A model generated the notes under the pieces. It was not told where the DNA came from, made no database searches, and was given only the letters and a program-made list of their open reading frames with translations. From an uncultured Haloferula sp. (GTDB lineage: Bacteria > Verrucomicrobiota > Verrucomicrobiae > Verrucomicrobiales > Akkermansiaceae), in assembly GCA_946885645.1 (NCBI GenBank), contig CAMPGU010000107.1, forward strand, positions 1-12,581: DNA of 12,581 nucleotides, written 5' to 3'. Below, piece after piece: positions 6,398-12,581 of the stretch. Numbering within the stretch: position 1 is the stretch's first letter; each line of letters begins with the position of its first letter. A program made the translations under genes and the position numbers.

Positions 6398-7960
6398 TCA
6401 CCCCGCCACTGCCTCCGCCACCCGCATGCCATCGAGCGCGGCGCTGACGATGCCTCCCGCGTAGCCGGCGCCTTCACCGCACGGGAAGAGACCCCGGATT
6501 TCCGGGTGCTCCAAGGTTTCGTCCCGCCGCGGGATGCGCACGGGCGAACTGGTGCGGGTTTCAAAGCCTAATAGAAGAGCCTCCTTTCCCGCGTAGCCGC
6601 GGATCTTCCGGTCGAAGAGCTTCAGGCCGCTGCGCATGCGGTCCACGATTCCTTTTGGCAGGATCTCATGCAGGGGAGCGGGATTGCCGCCGGGGAAATA
6701 ACTGGTCTTCGGGAGATCGGCCGAGATCCTCCCGGCCATGAAGTCGGTCACCCGCTGGCCGGGAGCGACCTGGCCGCCCCCGCCCGCCGTTTTCGCGGCG
6801 ACCTCCAGTGCTTTCTGGTAAGCGATGCCCGAAAGCACCCCGTGGGAGGCTGAAAAGGAATCGGTGTCCTCGGGCTCTACGGTGACGACGAGTCCGGAGT
6901 TTGCGAAGGGGGAATCCCGCCGGGCGAGGCTCATCCCGTTCACCACCACCTCGTCGTTCTCCGTGGAGGCCGGCACGATGAACCCGCCGGGACACATGCA
7001 GAAGGAATGCACGCCGCGGTCCCCGATTTTCGTGGCCACCGCATAGCGGGCGGCGGGGAGGAGATCCGCGCGCGGCTCGTCCTTCCGCAGATGATACTGC
7101 GAGGCATCGATGAAGGCTTGCGGGTGCTCGATGCGTACGCCGACCGCGAAGGGCTTCCGCTCCAGCAAGATCTTCTTTTCCGCAAGCAGCCGGTAGATGT
7201 CCCGCGCGCTATGGCCGGTGGCGAGGATCACGGCGTCGCCGGTGATCTCCTCCCCATCCGCCGTGACCACGCCGTGGAGACGGCCGCCATCAATAAGAAA
7301 GTCCACCACCTTGGCCTGGAAGCGGACCTCCCCGCCCCCGGCGAGGATCGAGGCGCGCATCGCCTTCACCACATTCGGCAATAGATTCGAGCCGATGTGC
7401 GGGTGAGCATCCGTGAGGATGCGCCGGGGAGCGCCGTGCGCGACGAGGATTTCATATACCCGGGCGACGGGGCCGCGTTTCGTGGCACGCGTGTAGAGCT
7501 TGCCATCGGAGAAGGTGCCCGCACCGCCTTCCCCGAAACAGTAATTCGAGTCTTCGATAACCGTGCCCTGCCGCAGGATCGGGGCCAGATCGAAACGGCG
7601 GGCGGAAGCATCTTTCCCCCGTTCGAGAATGATCGGCTTCAAGCCCAACTCCATGCAGCGAAGGGCCGCAAACATGCCGGCAGGTCCGCAGCCGACAATT
7701 AGCACGGCGCGCGGGTGAAGAGGTAGAGCGGGCGAGGACCACTCCGGCTGCAGTTCCGCGGACAGGGGCTCGTCCACGCCGACCTCCAACCGCAACTGGA
7801 CCTTTACCGTCCGCTGCCGGGCATCGAGCGAATGCTTCAGCAGGCGCACGCCCGTCACGCGGGAGAGGGGCACCCCGAGGTGTTCCGCCGCGGCGGCTTT
7901 CCACGCAGCTTCGTCCTCGGAGGCTTCGAGGGGCAGGATGAGGTCGATCGTCTCGATCAT
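6398..7960 (-). CDS. FAD-dependent dehydrogenase of the COG2509 type
   Basis: A 520-residue flavoprotein. An N-terminal domain of about 80 residues ([12 protein letters not shown] onward) precedes the dinucleotide-binding Rossmann motif [15 protein letters not shown] (86-100) with the acidic strand end [22 protein letters not shown] (143-158) is characteristic of this family, as are the central [12 protein letters not shown] and the C-terminal [22 protein letters not shown], which completes the FAD site. COG2509 proteins are widespread but their substrate is not established; relation to the HI0933/geranylgeranyl-reductase-like flavoproteins is general. I chose the ATG at 7960 because homologues begin with such a strand; an in-frame GTG at 8005 would add 15 Arg/Pro-rich residues unlike the rest. 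No Shine-Dalgarno is visible. It is divergent from sdhB across 205 bp. Confidence 0.9.
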   Translation of the reverse strand: MIETIDLILPLEASEDEAAWKAAAAEHLGVPLSRVTGVRLLKHSLDARQRTVKVQLRLEVGVDEPLSAELQPEWSSPALPLHPRAVLIVGCGPAGMFAALRCMELGLKPIILERGKDASARRFDLAPILRQGTVIEDSNYCFGEGGAGTFSDGKLYTRATKRGPVARVYEILVAHGAPRRILTDAHPHIGSNLLPNVVKAMRASILAGGGEVRFQAKVVDFLIDGGRLHGVVTADGEEITGDAVILATGHSARDIYRLLAEKKILLERKPFAVGVRIEHPQAFIDASQYHLRKDEPRADLLPAARYAVATKIGDRGVHSFCMCPGGFIVPASTENDEVVVNGMSLARRDSPFANSGLVVTVEPEDTDSFSASHGVLSGIAYQKALEVAAKTAGGGGQVAPGQRVTDFMAGRISADLPKTSYFPGGNPAPLHEILPKGIVDRMRSGLKLFDRKIRGYAGKEALLLGFETRTSSPVRIPRRDETLEHPEIRGLFPCGEGAGYAGGIVSAALDGMRVAEAVAG

Positions 7961-8165
7961 CGGGGAGGCGTCATGGCAGGCCGGGCGACGCAGGGCAAGG
8001 AGCACGTGCCGGGGCCAGGGGAAAAGCCCGCTTCATGCGCGGCAGGAAGAATTCCGATGGATCGCGCAGGTAAACCGGCTTTTTCGACTAGCACCCGGCC
8101 ACCGACAATCTACCTTCCGGCGCGTGGCCCGGCGGCATCCGCCCGGGCAAGCCTTTTCCCCGATC
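7961..8165. promoter_or_regulatory. Divergent promoter region between the flavoprotein gene and sdhB
   Basis: These 205 bp separate two divergently read genes and should hold both promoters. I see no convincing -35/-10 pair in either direction; the best for sdhB (TTCGAC at 8083 and GACAAT at 8104) has a poor 15-bp spacer. The notable feature is the hairpin at 8127-8148. Confidence 0.4.
8127..8148 (+). promoter_or_regulatory. Stem-loop in the sdhB 5' leader
   Basis: GCCCGGCGG (8127-8135) pairs with CCG-C-CCGGGC (8139-8148), nine pairs with one bulged C and a 3-base CAT loop, ending 17 bases before the sdhB ATG. TTTT follows at 8154-8157. This close to the start it could hinder or tune translation or act as a weak attenuator; the short U-run makes full termination unlikely. 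Confidence 0.4.
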
Positions 8166-8918
8166 ATGAACCTCACGCTGAAGGTCTGGCGTCAGAACGG
8201 CCCGAACGACAAAGGCCGCATCGAAACCTACCCTGCCCCGGGCATTCCGGAGGAGGCCTCGTTCCTGGAGATGCTCGATATTGTCAACGAGCGGATCATC
8301 GGCGAGGGCGGCGAGCCGATCCACTTCGACCACGATTGCCGCGAGGGCATTTGCGGCACCTGCTCGCTGACGATCAACGGCGTGCCCCATGGCAAGGAAC
8401 GCGGCACCACCACCTGCCAGGTGCACATGCGGAAATTCCGCGAAGGGGATACGATCTGGATCGAGCCCTTCCGCGCGCGTGCCTTCCCCGTGATCCGGGA
8501 TCTGATCGTGGACCGGAACGCCCTGGACCGCATCATCGCCGCCGGCGGCTACATCGACGTACGCACCGGCTCCGCCGTGGATGCGAACGCAATCCCGATC
8601 CCGAAGGACGAGGCGGACTCCGCCTTCGACGCCGCGGCCTGTATCGGCTGCGGGGCCTGCGTGGCCGCCTGTCCGAACGCCAGCGCCATGCTTTTCACCG
8701 CCGCCAAGGTTTCCCATCTGGGCCACCTGCCGCAAGGCCAGCCGGAGCGAGAAAAGCGCGCCCTGTCGATGGTGAGGCAAATGGACGCGGAAGGTTTCGG
8801 AAATTGTACGAACCACTACGAGTGCGAAGCCGCTTGCCCGAAGGAAATCAGCGTCGATCATATCGCGCGGATGAACCGTGACTACGGGAAGGCCGTCCTA
8901 ACCGAACAATTTGCATGA
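8166..8918 (+). CDS. sdhB: Succinate dehydrogenase/fumarate reductase iron-sulfur subunit
   Basis: A 250-residue electron-transfer subunit that carries electrons from the flavoprotein SdhA to the quinone site at the cytoplasmic membrane (TCA cycle and respiratory complex II). All cluster ligands are present: C58, C63, C66 and C84 for [2Fe-2S]; C159, C162, C165 and C224 for [4Fe-4S]; C169, C214 and C220 for [3Fe-4S], within [12 protein letters not shown] and [15 protein letters not shown]. The length suits the compact SdhB seen with single-subunit SdhC. The ATG at 8166 (MNLTLKVW) is chosen because upstream in-frame codons encode an Arg-rich run absent from the family. No Shine-Dalgarno precedes it. 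sdhA and sdhC are not adjacent: the gene upstream is on the other strand. Frd rather than Sdh direction cannot be excluded. Confidence 0.95.
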   Translation: MNLTLKVWRQNGPNDKGRIETYPAPGIPEEASFLEMLDIVNERIIGEGGEPIHFDHDCREGICGTCSLTINGVPHGKERGTTTCQVHMRKFREGDTIWIEPFRARAFPVIRDLIVDRNALDRIIAAGGYIDVRTGSAVDANAIPIPKDEADSAFDAAACIGCGACVAACPNASAMLFTAAKVSHLGHLPQGQPEREKRALSMVRQMDAEGFGNCTNHYECEAACPKEISVDHIARMNRDYGKAVLTEQFA

Positions 8919-9415
8919 TCCTGCCTCTCGGTCTCGCGCTCACGCTGGCGTCCGGCATCGCTCCGGCCACCGCGCGATGGGCGCAGGATCAGGAAAGGCG
9001 CATCCTGGCCGAGGGCAAACCGCTGGAAGCGGATGTGCTCGGGTTTGCAGCGGAACTGGAAATCGAGGACCCGGAAGGGGTCCGCGTTCTGGAGGTAAAT
9101 CCGATTCCGGCACCGGTCCCGCAACCGCTATTGAAGCTGGCCGAGAGCTGGGGCCTGCCGGTCTTCTCGCCCGCCGGGATGACTCTCGGCCGCGGAATCT
9201 ACATTCTGGAAGGTCACTCGCGCGTGCTGCGGCACGAACTCGTCCACGTGGCCCAGTACCAGCGGCTCGGCGGCATCGGGCCTTTCATGAAGCGGTATCT
9301 GCTGGAATGTCTCACCAACGGCTATTTCGAGGCACCGCTGGAAGCGGAGGCGAGGGAGCTCGCGGAAGGGATCGAAACCGAGGTGAGGCCGGATGGGCGG
9401 GTAGCTGGTCCTTGA
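8915..9415 (+). CDS. Small HExxH putative metallopeptidase-like protein, coupled to sdhB
   Basis: A 166-residue protein of unknown function. It starts at an ATG that overlaps the sdhB stop (ATGA, 8915-8918), so translation is probably coupled and the pair shares a transcript. Residues 106-118 ([13 protein letters not shown]) contain H107-E108-x2-H111, a zincin zinc-binding motif; about 30 residues later, APLEAEARE (140-148) offers E143 or E145 as third ligand, an arrangement reminiscent of DUF4157-type domains. The N-terminus ([20 protein letters not shown]) is hydrophobic and may be a signal or anchor segment, though it lacks the usual basic residues. Whether it is an active protease, and whether it has any role with complex II, is unknown. 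Confidence 0.75.
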   Translation: MILPLGLALTLASGIAPATARWAQDQERRILAEGKPLEADVLGFAAELEIEDPEGVRVLEVNPIPAPVPQPLLKLAESWGLPVFSPAGMTLGRGIYILEGHSRVLRHELVHVAQYQRLGGIGPFMKRYLLECLTNGYFEAPLEAEARELAEGIETEVRPDGRVAGP

Positions 9416-9420
9416 ACCCT

Positions 9421-9434
9421 TACGCGATCGCGTA
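9421..9434. promoter_or_regulatory. 14-bp perfect palindrome, candidate operator
   Basis: TACGCGATCGCGTA is perfectly self-complementary, begins five bases after the stop of the HExxH gene and ends 11 bp before the -35 box of the candidate promoter at 9446-9473. The position suits an activator or repressor site for the next gene. It has no loop, so an RNA hairpin would lose its centre. Confidence 0.4.
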
Positions 9435-9445
9435 CCGCGAGCACC

Positions 9446-9473
9446 TTGAAATTACGGGGGCTGAAGGTATTCT
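9446..9473 (+). promoter_or_regulatory. Candidate sigma-70-type promoter
   Basis: TTGAAA (9446-9451, five of six consensus bases), a 16-bp spacer and TATTCT (9468-9473, four of six). Transcription would start near 9480, about 20 bases before the ATG at 9501. The short leader is C-rich (seven Cs) and has no Shine-Dalgarno. Confidence 0.45.
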
Positions 9474-9500
9474 TCGGCCGTTCCCACCTACCCCCCCGTT

Positions 9501-10205
9501 ATGAAATTCCCCCTGCTCGTCTCGGCAGCGCTCCTGCTTTTCAAGATGGCCGCCGCTGCGGCTACCCCTTCCCCGGTCGGTACTTGGGAGGTCAATCTGG
9601 CCGGAGCCGACCAGGGAACGGCCTATGTCACCTTCGAGGAGGACATGGAATTTACCGCCTATGGCATCAGCCGGAGCTCAAATGGCATTTTCACCCTTTC
9701 CGGCACCTGGGGAGTCGATGAAAAGGGGCGGCTCAGCGGGACCTACACCGAATCGATCGACGGCCAGGACGTGACCGGATCGATCAGCGGGAAGGTGACC
9801 GCGAAGAAGATTGCAGGCCGGATTTCGGCGACCAATGGCAACTTCAGGTTCAAAGGAACTCCGGAAAGAGCCACCCAAGATCTAAGCGGTTCCTGGACAG
9901 GTCTCGCCCTCGTGGCAAAAACCAGGATCCCCGAGACTTATCAGATCACTTCGGGCGAGCTGCCGCACCTCTTTCAGATCAGCGGAAGCGGGGTCCATCC
10001 GACGGGCGGCGAATTCACCATCACCGGCACGGCGATTGCAGGTTCGAACGGCAGGCTCCGCATCCACGCCCTCAGCGAGTATCCCGGCTCCGAGGTCGCA
10101 GGCGCCAGCAACATTGCGGGTACGGTGAACGCGGCTCGCGCGAGAGGGACCTTGAAGGGCATCGAGTCCACCGGGCAGAAGGTTAAGGTCGTACTGCGCC
10201 GCTAG
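9501..10205 (+). CDS. Secreted two-repeat beta-rich protein (hypothetical)
   Basis: A 234-residue protein with a likely signal peptide (MKFPLLVSAALLLF, cleavage near residue 21). The mature part is built from two similar halves: GTWEVNL (27) and GSWTGLA (130); IFTLSGT (63) and EFTITGT (171), each followed by GRL; and GSISGKV (93) and SNIAGTV (203), each followed by an Ala-Lys or Ala-Arg turn. The alternating hydrophobic/Gly/Thr pattern suggests antiparallel beta sheets, possibly a lipocalin-like barrel pair, in the periplasm or cell envelope. No family is recognised and no catalytic motif is visible. It has its own candidate promoter just upstream and ends before a terminator shared with the convergent gene. 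Confidence 0.75.
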   Translation: MKFPLLVSAALLLFKMAAAAATPSPVGTWEVNLAGADQGTAYVTFEEDMEFTAYGISRSSNGIFTLSGTWGVDEKGRLSGTYTESIDGQDVTGSISGKVTAKKIAGRISATNGNFRFKGTPERATQDLSGSWTGLALVAKTRIPETYQITSGELPHLFQISGSGVHPTGGEFTITGTAIAGSNGRLRIHALSEYPGSEVAGASNIAGTVNAARARGTLKGIESTGQKVKVVLRR

Positions 10206-10235
10206 CGCGGAGCCGGTTCCATCAAGGGAACAAAA

Positions 10236-10268
10236 AGGGGCTCGCCGGGTCTTCGCCAGCGAGCCCTT
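10236..10268. terminator. Bidirectional terminator between convergent genes
   Basis: GGGCTCGC (10238-10245) pairs with GCGAGCCC (10259-10266), extendable by a G-U and an A-T pair on the + strand. Read on the minus strand the stem is followed by CTTTTTG (10237-10231), a good terminator for the fibronectin/EF-hand gene. In the + direction the tail is TTGAAGTTT, weaker but adequate for the gene ending at 10205. Confidence 0.8.
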
Positions 10269-10291
10269 GAAGTTTCAACCCCTGCCGCGGG

Positions 10292-11338
10292 TCAGAGTTC
10301 CTCCTCGTCTTCGGACACGTAGTTGCGGATTTTGAGCTCCTCCGGAGTCAGAGATTCCGACTCGTCCTCGTCGCGCTTGAGGAAAGACTTCGCCACCTTC
10401 GCTGGCTTCATGCGGGCGGGTTTCAGGAGCGCATACTCGTCCACAGTCAGCTCACCGTCGTCGTCCTGGTCCGCCAGGTTGAACTGCCGCGATTTGCTCG
10501 GGGCGAAGTACTTCCGGCCGCCGAGAGCTTTTGCATACTCCGTCAGGGAGAGGCTGCCGGAGCTGTCCTTGTCGCTGTAAAAGAATCGGTTGTAAGCGAT
10601 CACCCAGGCCAGGCGGGCTCCGTGAACCGCAATATACTCGGCCTCGGAGAGCTGCCCGTCGGCGTTGACGTCAACCCGGCGGAACTGCCTGGCAAAAGCC
10701 GCCGCCTTCTTTGAGCCGTCGCCGAAGGTCGAAACGGTAAGGGTATTGGAAGGGTCGGACTCTTCGCCGGCCGAGGAAACGGCAGTCACCTCGAATTCAT
10801 AGGAAGTCGAGAACTCGAGTTCCTCGGCGGTGTAGCTATTGGTCGTCACGTTGTCGATCAGTTCGCCGTCTTGATAGACGTTATAACTCACCGCTCCGGA
10901 CACCGAGCCCCAGGTCAGGCTGATGGTAGTGGAGGTGATCGTCGTGCTTCGCAAATTGAGAGGAATTCCCGGTGTATCCACGGGGGTGACGGTCGCCTCG
11001 TTTGAATTGGTCGAAGTGAGTTCTTCCCCTGCGGCCAATCCCACATAAGCGCGGACCATGTACTTGTACGCGGTGCCGACCGTAGCCGTAGTGTCGGTGA
11101 AAGTCTGACCCGTCACCTGATCGAAAACGGTAATCGGGGAGCCGAAGGTTCCGCTTGGGGAAAGGGTCCGGTAAACATGGTAGCCTCGGGGAATGGGAGT
11201 CCCTGCGGGGGCCGTCCAGGTCAGCCTCACATCGCCCGCTCCTATCGCCGCGGCGGCAAGATTGGTGGGCGGGCCCGGTGCCTGCGCGGATGCCGAAACG
11301 GCGGAAATCAGCAAGAATAGGAAGGCTAGTAAGCGCAT
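10292..11338 (-). CDS. Secreted fibronectin type III / EF-hand protein
   Basis: A 348-residue exported protein. A signal peptide (MRLLAFLFLLISAVSASAQA, cleavage near 20) is followed by two fibronectin type III domains, about 23-119 (LTWTAPAG, YHVYRT, YKYMVRAY) and 124-204 (LTWGSVSG, YNVYQDG, YEFEVTAV). Four EF-hand loops follow, at D223-E234, D256-E267, D290-E301 and D323-E334. The first three match the calcium-binding pattern with Gly at position 6; the fourth has Glu there and may not bind. An acidic tail (SEDEEEL) ends the protein. It is probably a calcium-binding adhesion or scaffold protein outside the cytoplasm; no enzymatic domain is seen. The ATG at 11338 gives a clean signal peptide, while the longer open frame upstream is Arg-rich and unlike protein. 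It ends at a good terminator and is divergent from fumC. Confidence 0.85.
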   Translation of the reverse strand: MRLLAFLFLLISAVSASAQAPGPPTNLAAAAIGAGDVRLTWTAPAGTPIPRGYHVYRTLSPSGTFGSPITVFDQVTGQTFTDTTATVGTAYKYMVRAYVGLAAGEELTSTNSNEATVTPVDTPGIPLNLRSTTITSTTISLTWGSVSGAVSYNVYQDGELIDNVTTNSYTAEELEFSTSYEFEVTAVSSAGEESDPSNTLTVSTFGDGSKKAAAFARQFRRVDVNADGQLSEAEYIAVHGARLAWVIAYNRFFYSDKDSSGSLSLTEYAKALGGRKYFAPSKSRQFNLADQDDDGELTVDEYALLKPARMKPAKVAKSFLKRDEDESESLTPEELKIRNYVSEDEEEL

Positions 11339-11412
11339 GATTGGAGGAATGCTAGAAGCTTGATCGGATGACTTGGGTAAGCTGTGGCGGGAAAGCCCTG
11401 TCATCAAGGCAT

Positions 11413-11447
11413 GTTTATCCCGGCACAGCACTGTCCTGCGGGTAAAC
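11413..11447. promoter_or_regulatory. Inverted repeat in the region divergent to fumC
   Basis: GTTTA-T-CCCG (11413-11422) and CGGGTAAAC (11439-11447) are complementary over nine pairs with one bulged T, and the interval contains ACAG-CA-CTGT. It sits about 100 bp before fumC and 75 bp before the divergent gene, within a 209-bp region where I found no clear -35/-10 pair. It could be an operator for either gene or a leader hairpin. Confidence 0.35.
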
Positions 11448-11547
11448 CCACCAGCCCCGCGATTTGTGTCTCCTTTTTCTTGCGATGACACGCGGAGCGT
11501 CCATTTCAGGCCGTGATTTCTCCCTCCGGACCTGCTTTGTTCCACGT

Positions 11548-12581
11548 ATGAACGACACCCGGACGGAGCGTGATTCGATGGGCGAAATGCAGGTTCCCGC
11601 CGATGCCCTATATGGGGCTTCGACCGCCCGCGCGGTGGAAAATTTCCCCATCTCCGGAGCGCCTTTACCACCCCGCTTCATCCACGCCTATGGCATGCTG
11701 AAAAAGGCGGCAGCGGAAACGAACGCGGAACTCGGCCTGCTCGATCCCGGCCTTGCGGAATCCATCGCCGCAGCCGCGGAGGAAATCGCCGCAGGGGCGC
11801 ACGACAACCACTTCCCGGTGGATATCTACCAGACCGGGTCCGGCACCTCGACGAATATGAACGTGAATGAGGTGATCTCAAATCTCTGCGCGCGCGCAGG
11901 AGTGAAAGCGCACCCGAACGACCACGTGAACCTCGGCCAGTCCTCGAACGACACCTTTCCCACCGTCATCCACCTGGCCACCGCGCTCGCGCTTCGGGAA
12001 CAATTGATTCCCGCGCTGGAGCAACTCGCGGGGGCGCTCGAGGCGAAGGCTGCGGAATTCCACCCCGTTCTGAAAATCGGCCGCACCCATCTGATGGACG
12101 CCACCCCGGTGAGGCTCGGGCAGGAATTCGGCGGTTGGGCAAAGCAGGCGTGGCTCGCCGCCTCCCGTGCGCACAAGGCCCTGAAGGCCCTGCATGAGCT
12201 CCCGCTCGGCGGGACGGCCGTGGGGACCGGATTGAACGCCCATCCGGAATTCGCTGCACGGACCATCGCCCGCCTCTCCGCGCGGACGGGCATCGAGTTC
12301 TGTGAAGCGGCGAACCATTTCGAGGCGCAGGCTGCGAAGGATGCCTGCGTGGAAGTACACGGCCAGCTCTCCGGCATCGCGATATCCCTGCACAAGATCG
12401 CTTGCGACCTGCGCCTGCTCGCCTCGGGGCCGCGCTGCGGCATCGGCGAGATCCGCCTGCCTTCCACCCAGCCGGGCTCTTCCATCATGCCTGGAAAGGT
12501 GAATCCGGTCATCCCGGAGGCGGTGACGATGGTGGCGGCGCGGGTGGCGGGCAACCAGACCACGGTCGCCTGGTGCGGGGC
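11548..12581 (+). CDS. fumC: Class II fumarate hydratase (3' truncated by the window)
   Basis: Interconverts fumarate and malate in the TCA cycle; class II fumarases are oxygen-stable, iron-free homotetramers in the cytoplasm. 344 of the usual 460 or so residues are visible. Family motifs are [15 protein letters not shown] (96-110), [10 protein letters not shown] (130-139), [17 protein letters not shown] (178-194) with the active-site His at 181, and the signature [11 protein letters not shown] (310-320) with S311/S312 in the mobile catalytic loop and K317 and N319 in the active site. The [10 protein letters not shown] segment and MPGK (not MPAK) favour fumarase over aspartase; NPVIPE is also found in some fumarases, so aspartase is unlikely though related. 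The ATG at 11548 aligns with the family start ([13 protein letters not shown] near 14); no Shine-Dalgarno is seen. Confidence 0.95.
   Translation, partial: MNDTRTERDSMGEMQVPADALYGASTARAVENFPISGAPLPPRFIHAYGMLKKAAAETNAELGLLDPGLAESIAAAAEEIAAGAHDNHFPVDIYQTGSGTSTNMNVNEVISNLCARAGVKAHPNDHVNLGQSSNDTFPTVIHLATALALREQLIPALEQLAGALEAKAAEFHPVLKIGRTHLMDATPVRLGQEFGGWAKQAWLAASRAHKALKALHELPLGGTAVGTGLNAHPEFAARTIARLSARTGIEFCEAANHFEAQAAKDACVEVHGQLSGIAISLHKIACDLRLLASGPRCGIGEIRLPSTQPGSSIMPGKVNPVIPEAVTMVAARVAGNQTTVAWCG

Noticed and set aside
6129..6464. 111-residue plus-strand open frame
   Set aside because: Arg/Pro/Thr-rich, overlaps the 3' end of the flavoprotein gene antisense and covers the nested stem-loop; no start signal.
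6046..6564. 172-residue minus-strand open frame across the gap and into the flavoprotein gene
   Set aside because: It is Arg/Ser/Pro-rich, starts inside a well-supported gene in another frame and passes through the stem-loops; no family features.
7961..8005. GTG at 8005 as the start of the flavoprotein
   Set aside because: It would add 15 residues rich in Arg and unlike the N-terminus expected for the family; ATG at 7960 begins a plausible first strand.
7938..8165. N-terminal extension of SdhB
   Set aside because: The upstream in-frame stretch is Arg/Gln-rich, crosses the divergent gene's start and has no counterpart in SdhB proteins.
11339..11671. N-terminal extension of the fibronectin/EF-hand protein
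   Set aside because: It would bury a clean signal peptide at residue 112 and overlap the start of fumC antisense.
1..12581. CRISPR array, insertion sequence, prophage or defence cluster
   Set aside because: No regularly spaced repeats, transposase, integrase or phage proteins were found; the genes are mostly housekeeping.

Overview
The window is a GC-rich stretch of bacterial chromosome holding core-metabolism genes, a few lineage-type hypothetical genes and one unusually structured non-coding gap. Three things point to the Verrucomicrobiota, perhaps near Luteolibacter: a compact 250-residue SdhB, a COG2509 flavoprotein, and a secreted fibronectin-III/EF-hand protein, with few Shine-Dalgarno sites. 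This assignment is inference; no rRNA or other phylogenetic marker was compared.

Layout, left to right. The 3' end of an unidentified + strand gene (to 158) is followed by a 126-bp promoter region with inverted and direct repeats. Next is an AraC-type regulator (285-1454) whose C-terminus looks like a VHL beta-domain. It converges, across a GC-rich hairpin, on a minus-strand pair: valS (5631-2785) and, 50 bp downstream, an unidentified protein (2734-1478) with an N-terminal helix-hairpin-helix segment, two membrane helices and paired cysteines. Upstream of valS, 766 bp (5632-6397) carry no convincing protein but at least five stable stem-loops, including a good minus-strand intrinsic terminator. 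Beyond it is a COG2509 FAD-dependent dehydrogenase (7960-6398, minus).

Divergent from that gene is sdhB (8166-8918), which overlaps by ATGA a small HExxH protein (8915-9415). A secreted two-repeat beta protein (9501-10205) follows behind its own candidate promoter and a 14-bp perfect palindrome. It converges, across a shared terminator hairpin, on the secreted fibronectin-III/EF-hand protein (11338-10292, minus). Divergent from that is fumC (11548 to the window edge, incomplete).

Functionally, SdhB and FumC act in consecutive TCA-cycle steps (succinate to fumarate to malate), but their genes are separated and sdhB has no sdhA or sdhC beside it here. ValRS serves translation. The remaining proteins look like regulatory, envelope or secreted functions. 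No CRISPR array, insertion sequence, tRNA or rRNA was recognised. The most interesting items are the AraC-VHL fusion, the structured gap upstream of valS, and an approximately 57-residue expansion in ValRS that has a locally different codon bias.
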